Source: Alistipes communis
Lineage (GTDB): Bacteria; Bacteroidota; Bacteroidia; Bacteroidales; Rikenellaceae
Reading direction: 5' to 3'
Assembly: GCF_006542665.1 (NCBI RefSeq)
Contig: NZ_AP019735.1
Span: 2,666,001 to 2,730,000 of the forward strand
Length of the DNA stretch: 64,000 nt
Shown: positions 35,234 through 44,649 of the stretch, in pieces
Layout of the letters: every line of letters begins with the position of its first letter
How positions within the stretch are numbered: the stretch's first letter is position 1
Notes under the pieces: model-generated
Database searches by the model: none
What the model saw: the letters and a program-made list of their open reading frames with translations, nothing else
Told to the model about the DNA's origin: nothing
Program-made: the position numbers and the translations under genes

Positions 35234-38200
35234 TTACTGGTCGAAGGAATATTCATACTCGTTTACGACCTTGCCTTTGTGGTCGCGCACGCGCATCAGG
35301 TGGTTGTGGGCGTTGTACTCGTAGGTGGTTTCACGTCCCGAAGGATCGGTCATCGAGGCCATCCCCACCAGCGGGATGTATGTCGCCGTGGTGACGTGCC
35401 ACTCCTTGCGGCTGGTTCGCAGGCCGTCGAGCGCCGCAAGATCGCCCTCCGACAGCACGACCGAGGTACGGATATGCTCGACGGTCGCCGCACCCAAGGC
35501 GGTCGTCACCTCGTCGTATGCGGCGTTGCGGATTTCGGCCACGAGGTACTGACCCTTGTAGCCCCACAGATAACAGATCGGAGGCTGTCCCACGGCCTGC
35601 ACCTCGCAGATGTTGCCGTCGGCGTCGTAGCGCAGCGACGCCCGTCCGATGTAATGCGTGTCGGGCGTATAGGCGCCTTTCCCGCCCGTAGAGCTGCGGT
35701 TCGAGAAGCGGAACGATGCGGGCGAGAGGTCGAGCGAAGCCAGCGTCGAGAGGCTGTCGGGACGCCCGTAGAGATCGTAGCGGAACGTATCGCCGTGCGT
35801 GACGGTCTCGTCGGTATAGACGACCCGTTCGAGCGGGAGCGAGAGAAGGTTGCGATCGAGCATCGTCTGCACGCTCGACGGCAGGTAGTCTTCGGCGTAG
35901 AGCGTCCGCTCGGTGACGGTTCGTCCGTCGGCGTAGGTCGTCTCCTTGCGGCTGGCGGTATAGGGATTCGTGTCGTAATAATAGTTCGTCCGTCGGCGCA
36001 GAATGCGTCCGTCGTCTTCGCGCTGCTCGATAACCTCCTCCGAAAGCTGCATACAACCCGGAGTGATGCCGTTGTAGGAGTATTCGAACGTATGGCCGTC
36101 GTCGATCTGCTGCGAACCGCCGAGCAGGTATCCCACTGCGGAGGCCCATACGCGGGCGCAGAAAATCCGTTCCGAGGCGTCGTATCGGTTGTAGGTATAG
36201 GCGCGGCGTGCAACCCAGTCGAAACGGCCGCCGTCGTACTTGTACTGGACGACCGAATCCAACTGTCCGAGATACCACGTGTCGCCTTCGACCGGATAGG
36301 GAGCGTTCGGATAGGCGAAGACCTCGCGCACGGGCCGCGCGTGGCGGTTCGTCAGGTCGTATTTGTAGACGGTCTTGCCCGAGAGCGTGCCGCCGGCACT
36401 CTGGTATTCGGCCACCTCGTCGTACTGGACATGGCTCCCGTCGTCGTAGTTGGTACGATAAATTGTGTGCGGATAGTAGGTGCGCAGACGCAGCGTCGCG
36501 CCGAGCGAATAACTCCCCGACCACGAGTCTCGGGGATAGTAGTAACTCACGGTCTGTTCCGTGTGGCAGTTGCCCATATCGTCGTCCATATCGGGTTCGT
36601 GGCGGATGATGCCGCAGCCGTCCTCGCCGGGGCCGTATTTGTACGCGGTCTCTTTGAGTAGCGTATCGTCGGTGTCGTAGTAGCGGATGTATTTGATCCG
36701 GTAGCTCGAAATACGGCGCACGGCATCCTCCCCGTCGCGGAAGCAGTTGTGGTCGCACACGAACTCCGTACGGCCGCCCGTGGGATAGGTGATGCTCAAC
36801 AGCCGCTTCTCCTCGTCGGGCGTGCGGTAGATCTCGTCGGGAAAACTGTTCGACGGCATGGAGAACTCCCGCTGGAAATAGTCGCCGGGATAGGTCAGCT
36901 TATCGCCGTACATATCGACGGGATACGTTCCCAGATCGAGCAGTACCTTATGACAGGGAACGTCGGCCGACCCTCCCGAATAGTGTCCACGGTAGCCATA
37001 GCCCCAGAAGTCGGCGATCGCATCGCCGATATGCTGCATGCCGTAGGAGAAGGAATAGGTGTCGTTGCCGATCTGCACCGATTGCAGGTAACGCTCGTAA
37101 CGCTGGTCGACGTTCGACTGCGTGAAGACGATGGTTTGACGTGCGACACCCTGCGTGTCGCAGATCACGATACGCTCCAGCACGGGATTCAGTATCCGCG
37201 TGCGCGTGTCGTCGTACGCCTCGTACTCGAATTGCGCATAGCCGCCACGGAAAGTGATCCGGTCGATGTAGTGGCTTTCGACCCATTTGCTGACCGTCAA
37301 CGAATTCTCCGGCTGATCGGGCAGCTCCTTCCAGAAGAAATTCGTCGGGCCGTAGCCCTCGTCGTCCCAACCGAAGAGCAGCGTACACGAATAGATGATC
37401 GAGCCATAGCGCTCCTCACGCGGGTAGCGGGCGGCATAGCGGACCTCATCATTGGTAGTGTAAAGCTCTCCGCGATCGTACAACGATACGGATCCGGGTG
37501 TTTGCAGCACACGACTACGGTACGGAAGATACGAGAACGCTATGCTGCTGCCTCCGTCGGCGCTCTCGATCTCCGTACATTTCCATGCCGTTTTCGAAGC
37601 CGGTTGAATCTGCGAGTCTGTCGCTGTATCCGCAACAGCCGAGCTGAAGCGGTAGATCGTGCCGTCCGTACCCGTGATGACGAAAGTCTCCGTACCCAGC
37701 TCGTCGAATACGATTCTGTCGCCCGTCACGGGAACGGTCTTGGGGCCGAGTTCCCGCTCGATATAGAACGAACCGCCGCCATTGAGCAGTTTGTAATAGA
37801 ATCTGTCCGGATCTTCATCGGCACCTTTTCGCCAGAGCAGCCGCATCCGATCCGTCGTGGAACGCACAAGTGTCGTACTCGTAATGTCGGGCTTCGAAAC
37901 ACCCGTATGGAGGTAGCCCGTCGTTTTCAGATCGTCCACGCCGTTGATGATGCGCGAGACCTGCAAGTCGCAGCTCAGCGACCATCCTGCGCCGGCCGCG
38001 CCGGCGAGCTGGTTCACGCGCGTGAAGTCGTCGAGGTGGAAACTCAGGTTCACGGGCAGCTCCAGCGATCCCGATCTGACGGTGTAGAGCGGGATCGAGA
38101 TTTCGGGAATTCCCGTGCGGTGCGAAACGGGATAGTCGATGTACTTCATCATCGACACCGCCGACGGCGGATAGAAATGGACGTCCGTCAGATCGGACGT

Positions 38201-38275
38201 CTCCTGCGCCTGTACGGACGTCGCTCCGAGAAACAGGAACGACACGGCGCAACATACAAAGGCCGGATGCTTCAT
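35234..38275 (-). CDS. Secreted TcB/SpvB-like YD-repeat protein, locus 1
   Basis: A 1013-residue protein. Signal peptide (MKHPAFVCCAVSFLFLGATSVQAQ), then YPVSHRTGIPEISIPLY and GAAGAGWSLSCDLQVSRIING, the start typical of Bacteroidetes Rhs-associated proteins and similar in plan to SpvB/TcB N-termini. YD-type repeats fill the middle. Near the end come YLWGYKGQYLVAEIRNAAY and a last repeat TYEYNAHNHLMRVRDHKGKVVNEYEY. No toxin tip is present. In Tc toxins a B protein forms part of a cocoon completed by the Rhs C protein, and the same pairing is suggested by order and spacing here. Confidence 0.8.
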   Translation of the reverse strand: MKHPAFVCCAVSFLFLGATSVQAQETSDLTDVHFYPPSAVSMMKYIDYPVSHRTGIPEISIPLYTVRSGSLELPVNLSFHLDDFTRVNQLAGAAGAGWSLSCDLQVSRIINGVDDLKTTGYLHTGVSKPDITSTTLVRSTTDRMRLLWRKGADEDPDRFYYKLLNGGGSFYIERELGPKTVPVTGDRIVFDELGTETFVITGTDGTIYRFSSAVADTATDSQIQPASKTAWKCTEIESADGGSSIAFSYLPYRSRVLQTPGSVSLYDRGELYTTNDEVRYAARYPREERYGSIIYSCTLLFGWDDEGYGPTNFFWKELPDQPENSLTVSKWVESHYIDRITFRGGYAQFEYEAYDDTRTRILNPVLERIVICDTQGVARQTIVFTQSNVDQRYERYLQSVQIGNDTYSFSYGMQHIGDAIADFWGYGYRGHYSGGSADVPCHKVLLDLGTYPVDMYGDKLTYPGDYFQREFSMPSNSFPDEIYRTPDEEKRLLSITYPTGGRTEFVCDHNCFRDGEDAVRRISSYRIKYIRYYDTDDTLLKETAYKYGPGEDGCGIIRHEPDMDDDMGNCHTEQTVSYYYPRDSWSGSYSLGATLRLRTYYPHTIYRTNYDDGSHVQYDEVAEYQSAGGTLSGKTVYKYDLTNRHARPVREVFAYPNAPYPVEGDTWYLGQLDSVVQYKYDGGRFDWVARRAYTYNRYDASERIFCARVWASAVGYLLGGSQQIDDGHTFEYSYNGITPGCMQLSEEVIEQREDDGRILRRRTNYYYDTNPYTASRKETTYADGRTVTERTLYAEDYLPSSVQTMLDRNLLSLPLERVVYTDETVTHGDTFRYDLYGRPDSLSTLASLDLSPASFRFSNRSSTGGKGAYTPDTHYIGRASLRYDADGNICEVQAVGQPPICYLWGYKGQYLVAEIRNAAYDEVTTALGAATVEHIRTSVVLSEGDLAALDGLRTSRKEWHVTTATYIPLVGMASMTDPSGRETTYEYNAHNHLMRVRDHKGKVVNEYEYSFDQ

Positions 38276-38347
38276 AGCCGAAGGAATTTAGGTTAGAATG
38301 AGAATGTGTATGGAGTTCGGTTCGTAAACCGGAAGATGCGCCTTGAA

Positions 38348-38355
38348 CAAAGATA
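38348..38355 (-). promoter_or_regulatory. -7 box of Rhs locus 1
   Basis: The minus strand reads TATCTTTG about 73 nt before the TcB-like gene start. It is the only full promoter match seen for the whole 38275-31465 unit. Confidence 0.6.
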
Positions 38356-38553
38356 GGGAATCTTTTCGGAAAAAGAGGATGAAATAGCAATGACAGAATT
38401 TTCGCAAACTATTTCTAATCAATTTGTTGAAAAATAAAAATCTTACATTTTCCTTACAGACCGTCCAAAGCGTAAAATCGCACTCTTCATTTCCGCTTTT
38501 CAGCACGGACGGCAGGCCGTGATAAACGGAAATAGGCGGACTTGTCGATCCGC
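38356..38553. other. AT-rich gap without genes
   Basis: Separates Rhs locus 1 from the traG remnant. No hairpin or coding signal beyond the promoter was found. Confidence 0.5.
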
Positions 38554-39660
38554 CTACTTCTTCGCCAACAGATGCCGCAGCGCAGGGTCTTCGGCGATGC
38601 GTCTGAGTTCCCGTTTTATGATCTGCGTGACGTCCTCCTTGATCTGCGTATAATTGCGTCGGATGATCTCCTCCATACGATCCACGCCGTCGGCATCGCG
38701 GAACGAGGATATTTCCGGGATCGGAACGTACGACGTCGTCTCCCCTGCGAGCTTCTCCCTGTCGATGACGATCTCGGCATGGAAGATTTGCTGTTCGATG
38801 CGTTCGTCGAAGTTGTCCGCCACGGCACCCACGAACATGCCTTGCGAGAGGTTGGAGATCTTCGAGGCGGGAATCAGGCTGTTGAGCTGCGAGAAGTCCT
38901 GAAAGCTCAGGCATACGGCCACCTTGTTCGAGCGGGCCGTGGCGATCAGGTTGTCCAACCCCCGGAAATAGATCGTGGGCAGCTCGTCGATGATGATCGA
39001 CGACTTGGGTTTTCCCTACTTGTTGATGAGCCGCGTGATGTGCGAATTATAGAGACCCAGCACTGCTGAGTAGATGTTCTGCCGGTCGGGATTGTTGCCC
39101 ACGCACAGGATCTTCGGGTCTTCGGGGTTGTTGATGTCCAGCGTAAAGTCGTTGCCCGTCATCGCCCAGTAGAGCTGCGGGGAGATCATGCGCGAGAGGG
39201 GTATCTTTGCTGAGTATTCGTTCTCGATCAGGCGTGTTTCCTGCATGAAACTTTCGTTTTCGTCGTTGAACGGATCCTCGCGCAGCCGCTCCTTGACCAG
39301 ACGTCCGAGCCATAGACCCGCCAGAAACAGCGAGAGGAAGCCTATGCTTGTAGCTGCGACATAGAGCGGTGCCGCCCACTGCGGCGGCAGGTGCCGCAGC
39401 GGATCCCCGAAGAAGAAAAGCAGCTGGCCCGCCGCAGCTGCGAGAAGAATCTGCCGGCGCGTGATGCGCTCGGAGCGCACGCTGCGCGTACCCCGGCAGC
39501 TCAGAGCCAGAAATCCCGCAGCGAAGAGTTTGGTCAGGTACGAGGAGGTGAAAAGCCCCGTCGTACGCTGGACGTTCCGCAGCAGACGGTCCGATGCGCC
39601 GAGCGTGCAGCCGTGCGTATCGAACCATCCGTAGTATTCATAAGAACAAACCGTTTCATT
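38554..39660 (-). pseudogene. traG: Remnant of conjugative coupling protein TraG (MobC/T4CP type)
   Basis: The frame carries membrane-domain residues (LLRNVQRTTGLFTSSYLTKLFA..CRGT) and then SPQLYWAMTGNDFTLDINNPEDPKILCVGNNPDRQNIYSA. An in-frame TAG follows at 39016-39018 (RLINK*GKPKSS). It continues with IIIDELPTIYFRGLDNLIATARSNKVAVC (Walker B region), then SLIPASKISNLSQGMFVGAVADNFDERIEQ to the end. Compared with Bacteroidetes TraG, the start codon region and the Walker A block are missing, and so is a segment between SFQDFSQL and NSLIPASK. It is a multiply deleted pseudogene marking an ex-conjugative element. Confidence 0.8.
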
Positions 39661-39735
39661 CAGTTTCTAAAACCGACAACGTCCGTTTTGTTTCGTACCT
39701 TGTGTTGATTAATACACATTCCAATTAAAAATATA

Positions 39736-39765
39736 AAAAAAGCCAACCAGGAGGTTGGCCTTTTT
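39736..39765. terminator. Terminator between locus 2 and the traG remnant
   Basis: The stem gccaacc / ggttggc with flanking A5 and T5 tracts works in both directions. It ends the 39780 gene on minus. Confidence 0.8.
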
Positions 39766-39779
39766 AAATTATTTATAGG

Positions 39780-40211
39780 TCATGGATTCTCTGCATCAGA
39801 CTCTTCCATATACTTAAATCCATCAGGAAATTGAATGTCAGTACTTTGACATACCGTTTCTCGAAACCAGTATTTTTTGCCGGTTCGAATTTCTTCCCAT
39901 GTATATTTTTTCAGGGTGTCGGCATGAAAAGCATAAACATGAATACAGTCGCCGCGATTGATTTTTGTGCCGTATGGTAAAATATAATAAATCCTACCGG
40001 GAGCCCATGAGCTGCTTTGTAAATTACAGTCAACATGATCAATTGATAAAGGTAATTCTCCATAATAAGGATAAATTACACCATTTTCTTGATGTTGATT
40101 GATAAGCATGTAAATGTCACAATCTGTGTTATTGTAAAAGTCCTGTTTCCAATCCTTGTCTGTCGGCAGACAAGACATGAAAAAACAACATATAAGAACT
40201 ATTTTTTTCAT
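39780..40211 (-). CDS. Small lipoprotein, immunity candidate of orphan tail 3
   Basis: A 143-residue protein with a lipoprotein-like signal (MKKIVLICCFFMSCLPTDKDW, cysteine at 14) and a soluble domain (NNTDCDIYMLIN, IYYILPYGTKINRGDCIHVYAFHADTLKKYTWEEI). It follows orphan tail 3 by 14 nt and precedes a terminator. No family recognised, though the C-terminal YTWEEI..KKY pattern resembles small Bacteroidetes lipoproteins found next to Rhs tails. Confidence 0.6.
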   Translation of the reverse strand: MKKIVLICCFFMSCLPTDKDWKQDFYNNTDCDIYMLINQHQENGVIYPYYGELPLSIDHVDCNLQSSSWAPGRIYYILPYGTKINRGDCIHVYAFHADTLKKYTWEEIRTGKKYWFRETVCQSTDIQFPDGFKYMEESDAENP

Positions 40212-40225
40212 ATGATTTTGGTGAA

Positions 40226-40905
40226 TTATTCATTAAAAGGAATACCACCGTCGGATGGATATTCTTGTTCTTTTTTGCGATCTTTCATTATTTTATTCCA
40301 TACATCTGCTCCAAAATAACTTTTTGCGAAACGATTTGTTTGTCGTTCGATATGAAATCGAAAAAGCATTCCCTTATGAGTTCCCATCCATAAATAATTA
40401 TTACCATCAATGCCTCTCACCCAATCTTTTCCGTCCGGATCAATTCTACTTGTCAGATTTCCCGCGCAAAGTTGTATTGTCCTATACGGAAATATTTCTC
40501 AAGCAATGGGTCTTGTTGCAGGAAATGGCCCCCTTCGGCATCATAAAACCGTGCTCCGAAATCGGTATAATCAATCTGTTGGAATCGCAGATGTCGTTTT
40601 TCCTTACCGAAGAAGATGTAACGATTATCCGATGTCGGCATGTCGGGTTGTGCCCACTCCTTGCCGAAGGGATAGTAATCGTTCTGTTCGATCACCGAAC
40701 CGTCGGCGGCGACAACCTGCCGCACGCTGCCCAGATGATCCGTCAGGAAATAGCGCGTTTCCAGACCCTCCGACGAGACTACGAGCCGTCCCCCGCCGAA
40801 AGAGGCGCTTTCCAGGTCGAACGTTCCGTTTTGCGTGCGATATACCAAAGAACCCAGATAACACAACCCGTTGCCGGCGGACTCCGTCGCCGTGAGTTTA
40901 GGTTG
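40226..40905 (-). pseudogene. Orphan Rhs tail cassette 3, frameshifted
   Basis: The segment opens with GLCYLGSLVYRTQNGTFDLESASFGGGRLV, YFLTDHLGSVRQVV, YYPFGKEW, DFGARFYDAEGGHFLQQDPLLEKYF and loses frame near 40462. The next frame gives CAGNLTSRIDPDGKDWVRGIDGNNYLWM and a short ~50-residue tail ending PSDGGIPFNE. The upstream ~230 bp are almost identical to the full-length gene at 42413-42625. It has no promoter. The tip is short and probably incomplete. Confidence 0.75.
40673..40901 (-). repeat. Recombination-size homology to the full-length Rhs gene
   Basis: This stretch is nearly identical to 42413-42625 (Rhs core just before the tip). Identity ends abruptly on the N-terminal side at GCCGTGAGTTT (40901), beyond which the two sequences are unrelated. 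Confidence 0.85.
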
Positions 40906-40982
40906 CTTAAATGTAAGCGTTTATCAAGACCTTGTCTGCAAGTTAGGAAAATTACAACAAAGATAAAAGTATTGAACGTATA

Positions 40983-41016
40983 AAAAACAGGGCTGTGAAG
41001 ACTCTGCCCTGTTTTT
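40983..41016 (-). terminator. Terminator after the locus 2 immunity gene
   Basis: The stem aaaaacagggc / gccctgttttt has a 12-nt loop and A/T tracts on both sides. It lies 22 nt beyond the immunity stop and isolates orphan tail 3. Confidence 0.85.
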
Positions 41017-41037
41017 AGTATACATGACAATTTTATC

Positions 41038-41541
41038 TTAATCCATTTCTATCCGCAAACCTTTCGATGATGTTATGCCTATTATATATCGGATGAATTC
41101 TGTAAAATAAGGAATGTCCGGCAAACCGAAGGTTTCGAAATATAACAGCCCGTTAATCCTTAGTTGAACAACATATGCGTTATCTGAATAAGTGTTAGGA
41201 TCAGTTAGTCTATTGATATACATAAAACTATTCAGAAAGATTGGTTTAACGAACTCGTGTATTTTTTGTTTTTGTTCATTGGTTAATTGAACGTGTTCAT
41301 ACTTTGGAGCTAATAAATTATTATTGGCAAAATATCGACATGATAGGTATTGATTATACGTTATACAGATTGTCGTTCCCGATGCATTGTCAGAATACCA
41401 ATCGTATATCGATAATTCAATCGATACATTAAGATCATCTTTCGAGTTTTGCGTTATCTCATCAGATTGAGGAAACAACGAGTGAGCAAATGATAATTGT
41501 ATTGACAATAGAATGCTACAATAAGTTAAAATGGCCTTCAT
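41038..41541 (-). CDS. Secreted immunity candidate of Rhs locus 2
   Basis: A 167-residue protein with a cleavable signal peptide (MKAILTYCSILLSIQLSFAHS) and a soluble domain (SIELSIYDWYSDNASGTTICITY, EFVKPIFLNSFMYINRL, GLPDIPYFTEFIRYIIGI). Its ATG overlaps the toxin stop by 4 nt (ATGA). Periplasmic location suggests it neutralises the metalloprotease tip there. No family recognised. Confidence 0.65.
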   Translation of the reverse strand: MKAILTYCSILLSIQLSFAHSLFPQSDEITQNSKDDLNVSIELSIYDWYSDNASGTTICITYNQYLSCRYFANNNLLAPKYEHVQLTNEQKQKIHEFVKPIFLNSFMYINRLTDPNTYSDNAYVVQLRINGLLYFETFGLPDIPYFTEFIRYIIGITSSKGLRIEMD

Positions 41542-44500
41542 AATTTAGGAAAATTTGGTGAATAAAATATTCGAGTATTTAAATTATGCTCTCTCCTTAT
41601 TTTATTTTCAGTAGGACCTTTGGAAGTGACGCCATGCAATCCCACTGTTATTGCCTCTTCCAATGGAAGCGTCTCTAAATATTTCTCCCCATTTATAGTA
41701 GTAATAGATTGTAGTTTAATAGTTTTAGGTCTTGCTGCACCTGAATTTATATGCATTCCGTGTATCAATTCATGAGCCAGTCCTATATATGCCGGGCGTC
41801 CTTCTTGTTGAACTTGTTTTGATATCTCGTTTTGTGTTATCAATGAAGGATTCTCATTCGGATTAAAGCGAATTTCAGCATTCGATCCAACACCATTGTA
41901 TGCATTCTCATCGGCAGGATGAGTAATGCTCTTCTGATCCGTTATACTGATAGTCGTAGTTTTTGTATCTGAACTTTGATCGCATAATTGCTCCAATAAG
42001 GTATTTCCCACCTGATAATCGGAATTTTTATTCTCCGTTTTTACAATGGAATGAGTTACGGTGCCATTTTGGTGTAGGATTAATTTATAATTAGTCAATC
42101 GTTGAAGCATTGCCAGTAGCATTTCCTGCTCTTCTTTCGTTCCAGCTAATTGTAGATCCAACCCATTCGGATCAACATATTTTACAGGATTATTTATGCA
42201 ATAACAATATGGCGCCCACGGATAGTACTTCTCCGCCAACGGATCCTGCGTGAACCACCGTCCCCAATCGGGATTGTACATGCGCGCCCCGAAATCGACA
42301 TAGGGAAGACTCAGAAATGCCTGCTCCTCCTTGCCGCTGAACCGATGACGGTTGTCGGAAATCGGAGCCGCAACCGCAGCCCATCGTTTGCCGAAGGGAT
42401 AATAATCGTTCTGTTCGATCACCGAACCGTCGGCGGCGACAACCTGCCGCACGCTGCCCAGATGATCCGTCAGGAAATAGCGCGTTTCCATTCCGTCTGA
42501 CGTGGACACGAGCCGTCCTCCGCCGAAAGAGGCGCTTTCCAGGTCGAACGTTCCGTTTTGCGTGCGATATACCAAAGAACCCAGATAACACAACCCGTTG
42601 CCGGCGGACTCCGTCGCCGTGAGTTTCCGTCCATCTGCAAGATACGAATATTTTGCCAGAATCGCACCGTCCTGTTCGACATTTTTTAGCAGGTTCGAAC
42701 TGTTGTAGGTCATGTCGAGATTGTTCGCACCGTCACGAATCATGTTTCCGTTGGCATCGTAGGCAAACGAATGGCTTGCGCCCGTCGTACTGTCATGCAG
42801 TTGCGTCATGCGATTGCCCGCATAGGTATACCGGTAATTTTCCGTCTCGGAACCGGCGGCAGTACGGCTCAGCGTCTGGATATTGCCGTTGGAATCGTAG
42901 GTTATTCCCTTTTCGACGAAGCCGTCGGAGGTTACTCCGTCGATATATTGCTTCGTCTCGACCAGCCGGGCCGCCCGATCATAGGCAAAAGCGTATGCGT
43001 TTGTTTCGGCATCGGTGCCGTGCTGCCACTCCCATTCGGAGATATTGCCGGTATAGGTCGGCGTCGTACCTTCGAATCGCGGTTCGTAATAGTGCAACTT
43101 CGTTTCGAACAGTGTGTCGGCTCCGGCGCTGACGGTATGGTTCGTGCGCCATCCTTGCAAATTGTATTCGTAGGTCTCGACGAGCAGATCGGCTCCCATC
43201 CTCTTGCTGCGGAGTTCTCCCAACGGGTCGTATGCATAGGATACAGTTACCGGCTCGTTGTCGTCGAGGGTTGTTTTTTCGGTCAATAACCGCCCCCGGT
43301 GGTCGTAGGTGAACTCTGTGAGTTTCCGATGGCTGCCGCTGCGATCGGCAGTGTTGGCCGGCGAAGCCGATTGCATGTCCGATGTATGCAGTTCATGGCT
43401 TTTCAAAATATTTCCGACAAAATCATATTCGGTACTGTAATAGCTGAGACCTCCCAGATGATTCGTCTCTACGATTTGGATGATTCGCCCCCGATAATCG
43501 TAATAGAAAGCCCGCTCGATGAATTTCCCGACGTCTGTATCGGCCCCCAATATTCCGATCTTTTCGTATGTTTTTAACCCCGCGGTACGCATATCCCGAT
43601 CCTCCTCGGAGACGACGCCTGCGATCGGTCGGAACGAAAGGTACTCCGCGATCGGCTCTCTGACCGATACGGTAACCACGTTCGAGTATGCGGCTTCCTC
43701 GCCGGAGACGGCCTTGCGACGGAATTTGGTCGTAGTCGTCAATGCCGGCGGATCATAACTCAACCCCTTCGCATTCGGAACATCCGTCCAATTCCCCTGC
43801 TCGGTTTTAGCTTGCCACTGATAGGTGATGTCCGAACTGCCCCCGAAAGCCGCTGTTGAATTGGTGAAGGGCAACGGGATGCCGTCGGGAAAGATCGTCT
43901 GGTCTCCCGATACGGTCCCGCCGACCAACTGGGGGCTCACGCGAACGATTGCAGGCTCCGTATGCTCGATATCGGCGCCTTTGCTTCTCGCGACAACGCG
44001 AAATTCCGTCGTTTGGGACAGCGGTCTGGGAGAATAGGTGTAGCTGTTTGCTCCGGAAATATTTATCCAGTCACTGGTATAGACGTCCTTTTGCTGCCAT
44101 TGGACGGATTGAATAGATGGGCGGTCATCCGATGAATAGGTCAGGATTTGAGGAGACTGTCGGTAGGCTATATCTTGTTCGGAAGGAGTGATCTCACCTA
44201 TGCTCAATCCGGGCTGTACCGTCCAAAAGTCCACAGAACACCATCTGTCATATTCTAAATCAAAGGTAAACTCAATATGACTCCTCAGTCTCTCCCCGAA
44301 GTCCATGGCCGGAGCGATTTCAAGATGCAGCTTGTAGAGATGTCCCCCTTCTACGGATCCTACATACGTGCAACTCGTTGCCTTCATCACGATGTAATCG
44401 CCTTCGAGTACCGTCACTTTCGGGAGATTCAGGCTCTCTGTATAGCGAATCCCTCGAACGCCAATCAGAGCATCGAATTCTTGTCCGTTTTTATCGATAT

Positions 44501-44603
44501 ATTCAATGATATCCTGAATATATACACTCTGAGCCTTCGTTTCGAAACTCGACAGACAGAAAATTACAGACAGAGCCAACCAGGTCAATATTTTATTTTT
44601 CAT
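41538..44603 (-). CDS. Secreted Rhs-core protein with M91-like metalloprotease tip, locus 2
   Basis: A 1021-residue protein. Signal peptide (MKNKILTWLALSVIFCLSSFETKAQ), a ~130-residue unknown region, two Ig-like repeats (SVQWQQKDVYTSDW; ITYQWQAKTEQGNW), YD repeats from ~370, and the Rhs core end (DFGARMYNPDWGRWFTQDPLAEKY, CINNPVKYVDPNG) near residue 816. The tip has zinc motif H944-E945-L-I-H948 in GLAHELIHGMH, then LPLEEAITVGLHG and TENKIRREHNLNTRIFY. These are the motifs of peptidase family M91 (PF14891; NleD, HopH1). It would cleave a protein substrate in the target cell or periplasm. The N-terminal half of a normal Rhs protein is encoded separately upstream (44650-46437). Confidence 0.85.
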   Translation of the reverse strand: MKNKILTWLALSVIFCLSSFETKAQSVYIQDIIEYIDKNGQEFDALIGVRGIRYTESLNLPKVTVLEGDYIVMKATSCTYVGSVEGGHLYKLHLEIAPAMDFGERLRSHIEFTFDLEYDRWCSVDFWTVQPGLSIGEITPSEQDIAYRQSPQILTYSSDDRPSIQSVQWQQKDVYTSDWINISGANSYTYSPRPLSQTTEFRVVARSKGADIEHTEPAIVRVSPQLVGGTVSGDQTIFPDGIPLPFTNSTAAFGGSSDITYQWQAKTEQGNWTDVPNAKGLSYDPPALTTTTKFRRKAVSGEEAAYSNVVTVSVREPIAEYLSFRPIAGVVSEEDRDMRTAGLKTYEKIGILGADTDVGKFIERAFYYDYRGRIIQIVETNHLGGLSYYSTEYDFVGNILKSHELHTSDMQSASPANTADRSGSHRKLTEFTYDHRGRLLTEKTTLDDNEPVTVSYAYDPLGELRSKRMGADLLVETYEYNLQGWRTNHTVSAGADTLFETKLHYYEPRFEGTTPTYTGNISEWEWQHGTDAETNAYAFAYDRAARLVETKQYIDGVTSDGFVEKGITYDSNGNIQTLSRTAAGSETENYRYTYAGNRMTQLHDSTTGASHSFAYDANGNMIRDGANNLDMTYNSSNLLKNVEQDGAILAKYSYLADGRKLTATESAGNGLCYLGSLVYRTQNGTFDLESASFGGGRLVSTSDGMETRYFLTDHLGSVRQVVAADGSVIEQNDYYPFGKRWAAVAAPISDNRHRFSGKEEQAFLSLPYVDFGARMYNPDWGRWFTQDPLAEKYYPWAPYCYCINNPVKYVDPNGLDLQLAGTKEEQEMLLAMLQRLTNYKLILHQNGTVTHSIVKTENKNSDYQVGNTLLEQLCDQSSDTKTTTISITDQKSITHPADENAYNGVGSNAEIRFNPNENPSLITQNEISKQVQQEGRPAYIGLAHELIHGMHINSGAARPKTIKLQSITTINGEKYLETLPLEEAITVGLHGVTSKGPTENKIRREHNLNTRIFYSPNFPKL
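42413..42625 (-). repeat. Partner copy of the orphan tail 3 homology block
   Basis: Nearly identical to 40673-40901. It lies in the conserved core just N-terminal to the toxin tip, where a crossover would swap the tip. Confidence 0.85.
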
Positions 44604-44649
44604 GATTGTAATCGTTGTTAGGTTAATATGGGGTACGATCGGGATGTTT

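Noticed and set aside
34667..38296. Two long plus-strand frames (664 and 515 codons) over the Rhs genes
   Set aside because: Antisense shadows of signal-peptide-bearing Rhs genes with consistent YD repeats. The products are rich in Arg/His/Val with no structure.
41761..44600. Rhs locus as part of a type VI secretion system
   Set aside because: No VgrG, PAAR, Hcp or TssB/C genes are in the window, and the Rhs proteins have Sec signal peptides instead of PAAR domains.
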